From Sulfuricella sp. (GTDB lineage: Bacteria > Pseudomonadota > Gammaproteobacteria > Burkholderiales > Sulfuricellaceae), in NCBI GenBank assembly GCA_023266195.1, contig JAHFRP010000007.1:62001-126000 (forward strand): a DNA stretch of 64,000 bases, in the 5' to 3' direction. Shown here piece after piece: positions 16,743-25,392 of the stretch (its first letter is position 1; every line of letters starts with the position of its first letter). The position numbers and the translations under genes were made by a program. The notes below the pieces were generated by a model. The model did not search any database and was not told the origin of the DNA. It worked only from the letters and a program-made list of their open reading frames with translations.

Positions 16743-17345
16743 TTGACTCGGAACCATTCTGTCGCATTTTTCGATACGCAGTTCCAGAAGCAAGTCGGCA
16801 CGGGGGATTTTGCGCTCAATCCGTTCGAGCTGGCTGTGTTGCCGCACCTGTCCGGACGGGTGTTGGATTTGGGCTGCGGACTCGGCAACCTGAGCATCGC
16901 AGCGGCGCGGCGCGGTGCCGATGTCGTGGCGATCGATGCCAGCCCCACTGCCATCGCCCACGTTGGACGGGTGGCGGCGGCGGAAAACCTCGCGCTCAAA
17001 GGCATCCGGGCCGATCTGGCGGAATACCGGCTGGACGGGCAGTTCGACGCGATTGCGGCCATCGGGCTGCTGATGTTCTTCGACCAGGCGCGGGCGCTGC
17101 AATTGCTCGACGACATCCAGCAGCACGTCAGGCCCGGCGGCCGTGCGGCAATCAATGTCCTGATCGAGGGTACTTCCTTCCTGGGCATGTTCCAGCCGGA
17201 TCATTATTACCTGTTCGGCCGCGACGAACTGGAACGGCGCTTCGCCGGCTGGACGGTGCTGGAGCTCACTCACCAGACCTTTCCCGCACCGGGCGACACC
17301 GAAAAGGCATTTGCGACGATCGTCGCGCAGAAGCCTGGCCAGTGA
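16743..17345 (+). CDS. Class I SAM-dependent methyltransferase
   Basis: A 200-aa methyltransferase. SAM-binding motif I is VLDLGCGLGN (about residues 37-46), with the acidic VVAIDAS ending strand 2. FDAIAAIGLLMFF is motif IV-like, and the post-motif has VRPGGRAAINVL. The start is a TTG at 16743 with AAGAGG 7 bp upstream. It lies 11 bp after rfbA, so it might modify a cell-surface sugar or lipid intermediate. The sequence is also close to TehB-like/tellurite-resistance small methyltransferases, so the substrate is undecided. Confidence 0.85.
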   Translation: MTRNHSVAFFDTQFQKQVGTGDFALNPFELAVLPHLSGRVLDLGCGLGNLSIAAARRGADVVAIDASPTAIAHVGRVAAAENLALKGIRADLAEYRLDGQFDAIAAIGLLMFFDQARALQLLDDIQQHVRPGGRAAINVLIEGTSFLGMFQPDHYYLFGRDELERRFAGWTVLELTHQTFPAPGDTEKAFATIVAQKPGQ

Positions 17346-17360
17346 TTTGCTCCTCGGCCG

Positions 17361-17657
17361 TCAGGCCGAGTAATCGACCACCCGCCGCTCGGACCGGACC
17401 GCCTTGACGAAGGGCGCGACCTCGGCGTGGGCGGGGTGCTTCTGGTAGGCATCCAGCGCCTGCCTGCTTTCGAACTCCGAATACAGCACCACGTCGGAGG
17501 AGTCGTTGTCCCGGCTGAAATCGATCCCCACCTCCAGCCTGAGCAGGCCGGGAATGCGGCCATTGAGTCCTTCCAGCAGCCGTTTCAGCCTGAGCGCATT
17601 GCCCGCCTTGTCGCCGGCCTGCTCGTCGAGCCGCCACATCACGATGTGTTTGATCAT
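17361..17657 (-). CDS. Dabb-family (stress-responsive A/B barrel) protein
   Basis: A 98-aa small protein starting MIKHIVMWRL, the typical Dabb opening, with a ferredoxin-like alpha/beta fold and the conserved SDVVLYSEFES and HPAHAEVAPFV segments. These proteins are dimeric; some are enzymes, most are uncharacterised. Its ATG at 17657 lies 1 bp after the lplT stop codon, so it is the last gene of the leftward arsR-aas-lplT run and probably translationally coupled. It converges with the methyltransferase gene. Confidence 0.85.
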   Translation of the reverse strand: MIKHIVMWRLDEQAGDKAGNALRLKRLLEGLNGRIPGLLRLEVGIDFSRDNDSSDVVLYSEFESRQALDAYQKHPAHAEVAPFVKAVRSERRVVDYSA

Positions 17658-17658
17658 G

Positions 17659-18876
17659 CTATATCCTTTCTTTCGCGTAAGTTCTGCTGACTCTGCCCAC
17701 ACCGAGCAGCAGCAGGGCTGACAGCACCGCACCGCCGAAAGCGGCCACCGTCGCCGTTACCGGCAATGCCGCCCGACTCGCGATCATGTAGCCGCCGATG
17801 AACACCAGGATGGCCGCATTCTCGCCGAAGTTCTGGATCGCCAGGGCATGTCCCGCCCCGACCAGTTCGTGGCCGCGTTCCTGCAGCAGGGCATTGAGCG
17901 GCACTACGAAGAACCCGCCGCACAGGCCGATCAGAATCAGCAGAACCACCGCGAAGCGCAGGCCATGCACATTTGCCAGCAGCAGCACCAGCGGGCCGAT
18001 CAGAACGCCGCCGAGGAGCGCTCGATTCGCCCTGTCCAGGCTCACCAGCCAGCCGGCGAGACCGGCGCCGAAGACGATGCCGATCGAGACCGCCCCCATC
18101 AGCAGCGCCGGCGTCTGATTGTCGGTGATGGCGAGCGCCACCGGCACCCAGGCGAACAGCAGCAGGCGCAACGTCGAGCCGGTACCCCAGAACACGCTGG
18201 TGCCGATGATGCTGAAACGGGCGTCGTGATTTCGCCACAGCAGTTTCATGGCGGCGAAAAAGTCCAGCGCCAGCGCCGCCGGATTGAACCTTTCCAGCGC
18301 ATGCTCCGGCGCCAGACGCGGAATCAGCAAATTCGCCGCCACCGCCAGCAGGTAAAGCGCCAGAATCGCGCCGAACGCGAGGGAAATGGAGCGATCGGCC
18401 AGCGCACCGCCGGCGATCACCCCGAGCAGGATCGCGACGATGGTCGAACCTTCGAGCAGGCCATTCGCCTTGACCAGCTTCTCCGGCCCGAAGAACTGGG
18501 TGAGGATGCCGTATTTGGCAGGTGAATAGGCCGCCGCGCCGATACCGACCAGCAGGTAGCCCGCCAGCGGGTTGAGTCCGGCGAACATCATGGCCGCGCC
18601 GGCGAATTTGGTCAGGTTGGCCACCAGCATCACCCTTCCCTTTGGCAGCGCATCGGAAAACGGCCCGACAAAGGGCGCCAGCAGAATGTAGGAGACGACG
18701 AACGCCTCCTGCAGCCAGGGCACCAGCGCATCGCCATGATCCGTCGCTTTCAGCAGGGCGATGGCGGCAATGAACAGCGCATTGTCGGCCAGCGCGGAGA
18801 GGAATTGCGCGACCAGGACGGCAACCATGCCGCGGCTGAACAATCGGGTATACAGCGGCGCAGCTTCTCCGTTCAA
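17659..18876 (-). CDS. lplT: Lysophospholipid transporter LplT (MFS)
   Basis: A 405-aa major-facilitator permease with about 12 predicted helices. LplT flips lysophospholipids across the inner membrane to the acyltransferase Aas for re-acylation. The N-terminal half carries the LplT pattern VAQFLSALADNALFIAA and a loop FSDALPKGRVM between helices 2 and 3. The start is a TTG at 18876 preceded by AAAAGGATG. It follows aas by 35 bp in the same direction. This adjacency, matching the lplT-aas pair of enterobacteria, is the strongest argument for the specific function. Confidence 0.92.
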   Translation of the reverse strand: MNGEAAPLYTRLFSRGMVAVLVAQFLSALADNALFIAAIALLKATDHGDALVPWLQEAFVVSYILLAPFVGPFSDALPKGRVMLVANLTKFAGAAMMFAGLNPLAGYLLVGIGAAAYSPAKYGILTQFFGPEKLVKANGLLEGSTIVAILLGVIAGGALADRSISLAFGAILALYLLAVAANLLIPRLAPEHALERFNPAALALDFFAAMKLLWRNHDARFSIIGTSVFWGTGSTLRLLLFAWVPVALAITDNQTPALLMGAVSIGIVFGAGLAGWLVSLDRANRALLGGVLIGPLVLLLANVHGLRFAVVLLILIGLCGGFFVVPLNALLQERGHELVGAGHALAIQNFGENAAILVFIGGYMIASRAALPVTATVAAFGGAVLSALLLLGVGRVSRTYAKERI

Positions 18877-18911
18877 GTTGTCATCCTTTTGAGAAGAAAA
18901 TTACTCATTGC

Positions 18912-21053
18912 TCAGGCCGCTTCCGCCAGCTTCTTCAGCGCCACGTAATCGGTCTTGCCGGTGCCCAGCAGCGGAATCTGCTCCACGGCAACGATCTTGC
19001 GCGGGATGGCGAGCTCCGGCGCGCCGACTTCCTTCGCCGCTTTCAGCAGCGCGTCCCGTGCCAGCGGCGCGGTGGTGAACAGGACGATGGACTCGCCGCG
19101 CTGCGGGTCGGCAATCGCCGTGGCGGCGTGCATGCAGCCCGGCCCGGCGGTGGCGGCGATCTTTTCCACCACTTCCAAGGAGACCATCTCGCCCGCCACC
19201 TTGGCGAAGCGCTTGACGCGCCCCTTGATGAAGACGAAGCCGGCGGCATCGATCTCCACCACGTCGCCGGTGTCGTGCCAGCCGGGGCCGGCTGTGTCGG
19301 ATCGGGGCGGCTGGACGACACCGGGCTGCTCGAAGCGCAGGTAGCCCAGCATCAGGTTCGGCCCGCGCAGGTGCAGGCGGCCGCCGTTTTCAATGCCCGG
19401 CACCGGCTCCAGATGGGCCTCGATGCCCGGCAGCAATTGGCCGACGCTGCCCGCCTCGTTCGCCATCGGCGTGTTGACGGCAATGACCGGCGCGGTTTCC
19501 GTCGCACCGTAGCCTTCCAGGATGCGGATGCCGAAGCGGTCCATCCAGGTGCGGCGCACATCGTCGCTGAGCCGCTCGGCGCCGGAGATCACATAGCGCA
19601 GGCTGCGAAAATCGTAGTCCTCGGCGAAGCGGGCATAGTTGCCGAGAAAGGTGGAGGTGCCGAACAGCACGGTGCAGTTGCGGTCGTAGATCAAATTGGG
19701 GATGACGCGGTGATGCAGCGGCGAAGGGTAGAGGAACAGGCGCGTGCCGGTCAGCACCGGCAACAGCGCTCCCGCCGTCAGGCCGAAAGCATGGAAAATC
19801 GGTAGCGCGTTGAAGATCTTGTCGGCGGGCGAAAAATCGATCACCGAGCGGATCTGGGCGACGTTGGCCAGCAGTGCACGATGGGACAGCACCACCCCTT
19901 TCGGCCTGCCTTCCGAGCCGGACGTGAACAGCACCGCTGCCGGCTGATTCTCGCCGATTTCAGCCGCGGCCAGGCCGGGAAAGCGGATCGCCCACAGCAC
20001 CAGCCACAGCTTGTCGACCACACCGAAATGCCGGCGCAGGTCTTCCAGGTAGGCGACGTTCACATTCTCCAGCGCGCCGATCAGCCCTTCCAGCCGGGCC
20101 TGCTGCACGAAAGCGCGCGAGGTGACGACGGTGCGGATGCCGGCCGCCACACAGGCGCTATGCAGGCTTTCCGCGCCGGCGGTGTAGTTGAGCATGGCGG
20201 GCACGCGGCCGAACGCATTCAGCCCGAGGAACAGGTTGATGGTGGTCGCCACGTTCGGCAGCAGCACGCCGACGACTTCTCCCTTGCCGCCCAGGCGCGT
20301 GCCGATGCGGCCGAGCGCCATGATGGACTTGAGCAATTCCCCGTAGGAATACTCGATCTGATTCTTGTCCTCGACGAAACGGGTGCGTCGGCCGAATATC
20401 GACAGCGCTTCGAGAAACGCCTGGAACACCGTCTGCCGGGGGCGGGAGGCGAACAACATTTCCTGCATGATCTTGCGCATGGCCGCCGCGGCCAGCTTGC
20501 GGCGCTGCCGGGGTTTGGCCGCATCTGTCAGCGGGATGGTGCGGGAGGGCTGCACCGAAAGCGTCACGCGCGGAAAAAACGTGCGCGGATAAATCCCGGC
20601 AACCCGGCTGAAATAGGAGCGCAGCAGGCCGTCGATGCGCACCGGCACGACGGTCGCCCCGGTTTTTGCGGCGACGAAGGACGGGCCTTCGTAGACTTTC
20701 ATCAGGCTGCCGGTCACCGTGATGCGACCTTCCGGAAAAATCACCACCGGCCGGCCGCTGCTGACCAGTTTCACGATCTGCTTGGTCGCCATGGGCAAGG
20801 AAGGATCGACCGCGAGATACTCGGTCAGCCGCAAGATTTGGCGAAACAGGAAGTTGTTCGCCACGCCGGTATGCACCACGAACACCGGATCGACTGGCAG
20901 GAACAGGCCGAGAAACAGCCCGTCGAGAAAGGACTGGTGGTTGGCGACGATCAGCACGCGCTCTGCTGCAAGCGCCTGTTCGTCGCCCTCGATGCGCACC
21001 CGGAATAAAAGCTGGAATACCTGCCGGAGCAGCCCCTTCAGGATTTTTTTCAC
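18912..21053 (-). CDS. aas: Bifunctional acyl-ACP synthetase / 2-acyl-GPE acyltransferase (Aas-like)
   Basis: A 713-aa fusion. The N-terminal PlsC acyltransferase (about 1-190) has the HX4D motif in NHQSFLDG and the EGR(I/T) motif in FPEGRIT. A C-terminal AMP-forming acyl-activating domain (about 210-710) has the P-loop FTSGSEGRPKGVV, GYGATETAP, the DTGDV motif and the end motif with Lys in GTGKTDY. Together they re-acylate lysophospholipids delivered by LplT. The start is GTG at 21053, overlapping the arsR stop (GTGA). It is the middle gene of arsR-aas-lplT-dabb. Confidence 0.93.
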   Translation of the reverse strand: MKKILKGLLRQVFQLLFRVRIEGDEQALAAERVLIVANHQSFLDGLFLGLFLPVDPVFVVHTGVANNFLFRQILRLTEYLAVDPSLPMATKQIVKLVSSGRPVVIFPEGRITVTGSLMKVYEGPSFVAAKTGATVVPVRIDGLLRSYFSRVAGIYPRTFFPRVTLSVQPSRTIPLTDAAKPRQRRKLAAAAMRKIMQEMLFASRPRQTVFQAFLEALSIFGRRTRFVEDKNQIEYSYGELLKSIMALGRIGTRLGGKGEVVGVLLPNVATTINLFLGLNAFGRVPAMLNYTAGAESLHSACVAAGIRTVVTSRAFVQQARLEGLIGALENVNVAYLEDLRRHFGVVDKLWLVLWAIRFPGLAAAEIGENQPAAVLFTSGSEGRPKGVVLSHRALLANVAQIRSVIDFSPADKIFNALPIFHAFGLTAGALLPVLTGTRLFLYPSPLHHRVIPNLIYDRNCTVLFGTSTFLGNYARFAEDYDFRSLRYVISGAERLSDDVRRTWMDRFGIRILEGYGATETAPVIAVNTPMANEAGSVGQLLPGIEAHLEPVPGIENGGRLHLRGPNLMLGYLRFEQPGVVQPPRSDTAGPGWHDTGDVVEIDAAGFVFIKGRVKRFAKVAGEMVSLEVVEKIAATAGPGCMHAATAIADPQRGESIVLFTTAPLARDALLKAAKEVGAPELAIPRKIVAVEQIPLLGTGKTDYVALKKLAEAA

Positions 21054-21379
21054 GATTCCTCCCGATTGCCGTAGTTTTCCCGGATGTAGTCCAGCACGTC
21101 CTGCAGCGATGCTTCCAGCACCTTGGCGTCCAGCTGATAGAACACCTCCTTGCCTTCCTTGCGCCGGCGCAGGATTTTTGCATCATGCAGGGCTTTAAGG
21201 TGGTGCACTACCGCGGAACGCGACAGGGTGGAGGCCTCCACAATCTGCGTTACATTCAGTTTCTCGCCGGGATCGAACAGGAGCAGGATGCGATGGCGGT
21301 GCTCGTGGCCCAGTGCCATAAACACCTTCGAGATGCGGCGCCAGGCGCCGGGAAGCTTGCGCGAATAGCCGGTTTTCAT
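21050..21379 (-). CDS. ArsR-family HTH transcriptional regulator
   Basis: A 109-aa winged-helix regulator: FMALGHEHRHRILLLF opens the domain and ASTLSRSAVVHHLKALHDA is the recognition helix region, followed by the wing LRRRKEGKEVFYQL. No obvious CxC or other metal-binding cysteines are present; it contains no cysteine at all, so it is unlikely to be a metal sensor. The ATG at 21379 has GAGGGG 5 bp upstream and is preferred to a TTG 18 bp further out. It overlaps aas by 4 bp and heads that operon, so it probably regulates phospholipid repair genes, perhaps itself included. Confidence 0.88.
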   Translation of the reverse strand: MKTGYSRKLPGAWRRISKVFMALGHEHRHRILLLFDPGEKLNVTQIVEASTLSRSAVVHHLKALHDAKILRRRKEGKEVFYQLDAKVLEASLQDVLDYIRENYGNREES

Positions 21380-21498
21380 GCGCCCCTCGAAAGTCAACCC
21401 TTGTTTATGCGTTTGTTGTGGTTAAAAGACTAGTCCAATAGTTATATTGGTGTCAAGAGGCGTCAGGAAAGGCGTGGCGAGAATGAGGCAACAAGACG

Positions 21499-22095
21499 TT
21501 ATTTCGACAAATTATCGATCTGGCTGCCATGCATCCTGCCCAGGGCAATCTGGGCGACGATTGCGCCGACGAGGGCAAACGCCATGTCCGACTGCGTATC
21601 CCAGATATCTCCCTGCGTCCCGAGAAAAGCCTCCGCCGCCGCCCCCGACGCCAGCGCCACTCCCCACTCGATCAGCTCGTACAGCGCGCTGATCGCCAGG
21701 CAGATCGACGTGACGATGAAGAATCGCCAGTTCCCCGCTACGACCACGGCATTGCGGATCAGGATTTCGCGCGCCACGATGGCCGGGACGAAACCCTGGG
21801 CGAAGTGCCCGAGCTTGTCATAATTGTTCCTGTGCCAGGCGAAAACGTCCTTGAGCTGGTCGAACAGGGGTACTTCGGCGTAGGTGTAATGCCCGCCGAC
21901 CATCAGGATGATGCAATGCAGCAGAATCAGGAAATAGGCCAGCGGCGTAAAATGAAACCGGCGGCGCGTGCCCCACAGCAAAGCGAACGCCAGCAGTGCC
22001 GGAAACACCTCGAGAAACCAGGTCAGAGCGTCCCTGGGGTTGACGACAGACCAGGTCAGCGCCGAGAAAAAAACGAGAAGCCAGGCTTTGGTCAT
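21499..22095 (-). CDS. DUF2238 (YjdF-like) membrane protein
   Basis: A 198-aa integral membrane protein with about five or six hydrophobic helices. Between them are conserved polar loops: GGHYTYAEVPLFD, RNNYDKLGHFAQGF, ALYELIEWG and QGDIWDTQSDM. These acidic/His loops are the hallmark of the DUF2238/YjdF family, whose function is not established. The ATG at 22095 (MTKAWLLVFF) is preferred; an upstream in-frame ATG would overlap the previous gene and add a charged tail without family features. It follows a small membrane protein gene by 25 bp. Confidence 0.85.
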   Translation of the reverse strand: MTKAWLLVFFSALTWSVVNPRDALTWFLEVFPALLAFALLWGTRRRFHFTPLAYFLILLHCIILMVGGHYTYAEVPLFDQLKDVFAWHRNNYDKLGHFAQGFVPAIVAREILIRNAVVVAGNWRFFIVTSICLAISALYELIEWGVALASGAAAEAFLGTQGDIWDTQSDMAFALVGAIVAQIALGRMHGSQIDNLSK

Positions 22096-22120
22096 TTTCC
22101 CGTGCGCCGCCAGGGCGGCG

Positions 22121-22366
22121 CTATTTCGCCTTGCCTTCACTGTCCCACGGCTGCAGCTCATGCAGCGGCGGTTTGCTGATCAGGTACAACACGATACCGC
22201 AGCTCAGGAAAAACAGCGTAATGGCGAGAAAACTGGCGGAGGCGACATCGCCGATGCCGCGGGTCTTCAACATGTAGATGAAGACGGGCAGGCTGGCGGC
22301 CACGCCGACGAACGAGACGATGCATAGGCCGAAGGCGATTTTCTTGCCGGTGGAACGGGGTTGCAT
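22121..22366 (-). CDS. Small two-helix membrane protein, function unknown
   Basis: An 81-aa protein with a basic N-terminus (QPRSTGKK), two predicted transmembrane helices (about 10-30 and 44-63) and a short polar tail. I do not recognise the family. It lies between the DUF2238 gene (25 bp downstream) and a 198-aa conserved gene (33 bp upstream), all leftward, so the three may form one operon with the small TIGR02647-like gene. Confidence 0.65.
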   Translation of the reverse strand: MQPRSTGKKIAFGLCIVSFVGVAASLPVFIYMLKTRGIGDVASASFLAITLFFLSCGIVLYLISKPPLHELQPWDSEGKAK

Positions 22367-22399
22367 GGGGTTTTCCTTGATGGGCCGAGAGTGCGCCGG

Positions 22400-22996
22400 T
22401 TATTTATTGCCGCCGTTGCGGTTGAATTCGCAGCGCACTTTTTCCAGCTCGCGGCGGTAGGCTTCCGCGTCGCCGAAATCGATGAAATGGCTGTAGCGGG
22501 AATGCGCCTGCAGTAGCCTCTGCGCGTGCTTGATCGGGCACCAGTACTGTTCGGTGCGCGCCACGACCTCCTTGACGTAGGACAGCAGGCCGTTGCCGTA
22601 GGAGCAATAGCTGCAGTTGATCTTCTCGAACAGGTTGAGATAGGCCAGGTTGTGGCGATCGAAGATCAGGTAGTCGCGCCGCCTGACCTTGGGGATGCCG
22701 TAGAGCGGAAAGCACACGAACTGATACACGGTGACGCAGGCATCGAGCAGCAGCAGAGGGAAGAACATGGCATAGATGATCGGCGCCGTGACCAGGTTTC
22801 GCAGCCGCGCCTGCAACAGGTAGCGCAGCAGACCGGTTTTCAGCTGGCGGTGCTGCGCCAGGATTTCCTGCTCGAACAGAACCTTGCGGTTGATCAGGCT
22901 GAACCGCAGCTCTTCCCGCCGGGTGGCGAGCTCCATTTCGAGCTCGCCCTCGAGCTTCCTGATCCGCTCGATCAGCTCGCCGATCTGCGGCGCCAT
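22400..22996 (-). CDS. Conserved protein with coiled coil, membrane segment and Cys motifs; function unknown
   Basis: A 198-aa protein. Residues 5-60 form a charged coiled coil (IGELIERIRKLEGELEMELA), then one or two hydrophobic segments (about 68-96, NLVTAPIIYAMFFPLLLLD). A C-terminal soluble part contains Cys residues in NCSYCSYGNGLLSYV and a later CPIKHA. The spacing CxxC...C could bind a metal, but no His/Cys set is complete enough to be sure. Similar proteins are, from memory, found in Betaproteobacteria without known function. It starts 4 bp after the stop of the 83-aa gene upstream, so they are coupled. Confidence 0.7.
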   Translation of the reverse strand: MAPQIGELIERIRKLEGELEMELATRREELRFSLINRKVLFEQEILAQHRQLKTGLLRYLLQARLRNLVTAPIIYAMFFPLLLLDACVTVYQFVCFPLYGIPKVRRRDYLIFDRHNLAYLNLFEKINCSYCSYGNGLLSYVKEVVARTEQYWCPIKHAQRLLQAHSRYSHFIDFGDAEAYRRELEKVRCEFNRNGGNK

Positions 22997-23000
22997 CGGT

Positions 23001-23252
23001 TTACTTCGTGTCGAGGATGGTCAGTGTCGCCTGGAGCGCTTCGGCCACTTCGCGCCCGAGCGCGGTGAGGTAGCCGCCGTCGGTCTGGGTGACCAGCTTC
23101 TTGTCGTGCAGCCGCTGCACGGCGGCAATCACGGACGAATCGGCTTCCTTGTGCACCTTGATGCCTTCCTGCATGGTGTCGAGGTCATAGTGGGCGAGGA
23201 AGTCCAGTTCCGCCACGAGTTCAGGGGTCAGTTTGGGAGGAGGGATCAACAT
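23001..23252 (-). CDS. TIGR02647-like small HTH-type protein
   Basis: An 83-aa protein (LTPELVAELDFLAHYDLDTM...GIKVHKEAD...AAVQRLHDKKLV...GGYLTALGREVAE). The order helix-helix-DKKLVTQ-turn-YLTALG resembles a winged-helix domain. I associate this pattern with the TIGR02647 family of unknown function common in gamma- and betaproteobacteria. The ATG at 23252 has GGAGGAGGG just upstream (in the reverse direction the spacer is AT-poor but fits). It is 26 bp after the RNA methyltransferase gene. Confidence 0.75.
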   Translation of the reverse strand: MLIPPPKLTPELVAELDFLAHYDLDTMQEGIKVHKEADSSVIAAVQRLHDKKLVTQTDGGYLTALGREVAEALQATLTILDTK

Positions 23253-23278
23253 AGTGTGCCTTTCTTGTCTGTCTTGGG

Positions 23279-24487
23279 CTATTGTGGCACGGAAACCGGC
23301 TCCACTCCATCGGGGCCGCCTTCTTTTTTCGCCTTGCGGTTCGATCCGGCCACCATCTCGTAGACAAACAGCCGGCAATCCAGCGCGCCGTTGTAGAGCG
23401 GGATGCGGCGGCTCACCGACAGCCGGATCAGCTTGGCCAGGCGCATGTCGGCGCTGAAGAAGCCGGCGCGCCAGCCGCCGAACTTCTGCTTGAGCAGGTC
23501 GCCGAGCCGGGGATAGAGCCGCGCCATTTCTTCCTGTTCGCCGATGCGCACCGCATAGGGCGGATTGGTGACCAGGACGCCGGCGGGCGCGGGCGGCGAG
23601 ATGTCGAGCATGTTGATCTGCTTCAGCGTCACCACGTCTTCCAGACCGGCCGCTTCGAGGTTGGCGCGCGCCGCCGTCAGGGCGGTGCTGGAAACGTCGC
23701 TGCCCCAGATCGGCAAGGGCGTTTTCGGCAGCTCGGCCGCCGTCGCTTCCTGATAGATCGCATCCCACAGGGCGGCATCGAAATTCGTCATCTGCTCGAA
23801 GGCGAACCAGCGCTCCGCGCCGGCGGCGATGTTGAGCGACATCTGGGCGGCCTCGATCAGGAAGGTGCCGCTGCCGCACATCGGATCGAGCAGCGGCGTT
23901 CCGCGCTGCCAGCCCGCCAGAAGCAGGATTCCCGCCGCCAGGTTTTCACGCAGCGGCGCTTCGCCCTGTTCCTGGCGGTAGCCGCGCTTGAACAGCGCCT
24001 CGCCGGAAGTGTCGAGATACAGCGTGACCCGCTCGGCGGTGAGAAAAGCGTAGACCCGCATGTCCGGCGCGGCGGTGTCGATGCTGGGCCGCTCGCCGCA
24101 GGCGGCGCGGAACTTGTCGCACACCGCGTCCTTGATTTTCAGGGTGACGAAATCCAGGCTGCGCAGCGGGCACTTGATCGCGCTGACTTTGACGCGGAAC
24201 GTGCGCGCCACGTCGAACCACTCCGGCCAATTCACGGCGAGCGCGGCACGGTAGATGTCATCCTCGCTGCGGTACGACTGTTCGGCAAGGCGCCACAGGA
24301 TGCGGCTGGCGATGCGGCTGTGCAGGTTGGCGCGGTAGCACAGCGCCATGTCGCCGGCAAAACCGACGCCGCCGTCGGTAGGCAAGATCGCCGTTGCGCC
24401 GAGCGCCTTGAGTTCGTCGGCCAAGACAGGTTCCAGGCCGCACGGGCAGGGGGCGAAGAATCGCTGGGGGTTTTTCATGATGGACAT
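23279..24487 (-). CDS. THUMP-domain class I RNA methyltransferase (RlmL/Trm11-like)
   Basis: A 402-aa enzyme predicted to methylate guanine N2 in RNA. A ferredoxin-like plus THUMP region (about 10-165: FFAPCPCGLEPVLADEL, then FRVKVSAIKCPLRSLDF) is followed by a Rossmann methyltransferase domain with LLDPMCGSGTFLIEAA (SAM motif) and VLVTNPPYAVRIG (NPPY catalytic motif). It corresponds to the N-terminal half of E. coli RlmL and to stand-alone YpsC-like proteins; the RlmK half is absent. The ATG at 24487 is used; an ATG three codons in is also possible. A long palindrome lies directly upstream. Confidence 0.9.
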   Translation of the reverse strand: MSIMKNPQRFFAPCPCGLEPVLADELKALGATAILPTDGGVGFAGDMALCYRANLHSRIASRILWRLAEQSYRSEDDIYRAALAVNWPEWFDVARTFRVKVSAIKCPLRSLDFVTLKIKDAVCDKFRAACGERPSIDTAAPDMRVYAFLTAERVTLYLDTSGEALFKRGYRQEQGEAPLRENLAAGILLLAGWQRGTPLLDPMCGSGTFLIEAAQMSLNIAAGAERWFAFEQMTNFDAALWDAIYQEATAAELPKTPLPIWGSDVSSTALTAARANLEAAGLEDVVTLKQINMLDISPPAPAGVLVTNPPYAVRIGEQEEMARLYPRLGDLLKQKFGGWRAGFFSADMRLAKLIRLSVSRRIPLYNGALDCRLFVYEMVAGSNRKAKKEGGPDGVEPVSVPQ

Positions 24488-24509
24488 TTTATCTCAGAAA
24501 GGACGATTT

Positions 24510-24597
24510 ACCGCGGAGGACGCAGAGGGCCGCAGAGGAAAAACTTAAGGCCCTTTGAGTTTTTGACTTCCTCCGCGTCCTCTGCGTCCTCCGCGGT
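24510..24597. repeat. Long inverted repeat, 'CCGCGGAGGACGCAGAGG' family
   Basis: Arms ACCGCGGAGGACGCAGAGG (24510-24528) and its exact complement (24579-24597), 19 bp perfect, separated by 50 bp that also pairs in part. It fills the gap between the ABC permease and the RNA methyltransferase. Related palindromes are at 51278-51394 and 52478-52607. Confidence 0.85.
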
Positions 24598-24609
24598 GGA
24601 TCATTTGTT

Positions 24610-25392
24610 TTATTTCAGCAATCTGCGCCGGGTCAAAACCAGCGCGATGTAATAGCTGAGTGCGCCATACGCGAACAAGGCCAGCAGATGTGTCGCCACC
24701 TGCTGCGGCGCGCCGCCTTGTACCAGCGGCCGTGCCAGGACGATGGCGTGGGTCAGCGGCAGCCACGCCGACACCGACTGCAACACCGGCGGCAGCTGGT
24801 CCACCGGGTAGAACACCCCGCACAGTAACACCATCGGCGTGATGGCGAGAGTGAAGTAATACATGAAAAAATCGTAGCTCGGCGACAGCGCCGTCACCAC
24901 CAGCCCCATGCCGGAAAAACAGAAGCCGATCAGGACGATCAGCGGAATCAGCCACAGCGTCTGCCCCAGCCCGGCCAGCCCCATCACCCACACGATGACG
25001 AGGATCGCCAGGCCGGAAAGCAGGCTCTTGCTGGTCGCCCACAGCAGTTCGGCGAACAGGACATCGTCCAGCGTGAGCGGCGCGTTGAGGATCGCGTCCC
25101 AGGTCTTTTGCACGTGCATGCGCGAGAAGCCCGAATACAGCACCTCGAAGGTGGCGCTGTTCATCGTGCTGTAGCACACCGTGCCGGCGGCGAGGAAGGT
25201 CAGGTAAGGCACCCCGCCCACCTCGCGGAGCAGCCCGCCCAGCCCGTAGCCCAGGCCAAGCATGTAAAGCGCCGGATCGGCCAGGTTGCCGAGAATGGCG
25301 GGAATGGCGAGCTTCTTCCACACCAGGAAGTTGCGCCGCCACACCGGGTAGAAGCGCAGGCTGAGGGCCGGCGGACGCCAGAAGCGGGTCAT
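24610..25392 (-). CDS. ABC-2 type transporter permease (NodJ-like)
   Basis: A 260-aa permease with six predicted helices. The C-terminal half reads [26 protein letters not shown], the ABC-2 family signature loop seen in NodJ and DrrB. It should pair with the NodI/DrrA-like ATPase at 26039-26965 to export a lipid- or drug-like molecule. The ATG at 25392 overlaps the mscL stop by 4 bp (ATGA). The unusual point is that mscL separates it from its ATPase gene. The substrate is unknown; the NodJ resemblance alone does not imply nodulation factors. Confidence 0.88.
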   Translation of the reverse strand: MTRFWRPPALSLRFYPVWRRNFLVWKKLAIPAILGNLADPALYMLGLGYGLGGLLREVGGVPYLTFLAAGTVCYSTMNSATFEVLYSGFSRMHVQKTWDAILNAPLTLDDVLFAELLWATSKSLLSGLAILVIVWVMGLAGLGQTLWLIPLIVLIGFCFSGMGLVVTALSPSYDFFMYYFTLAITPMVLLCGVFYPVDQLPPVLQSVSAWLPLTHAIVLARPLVQGGAPQQVATHLLALFAYGALSYYIALVLTRRRLLK

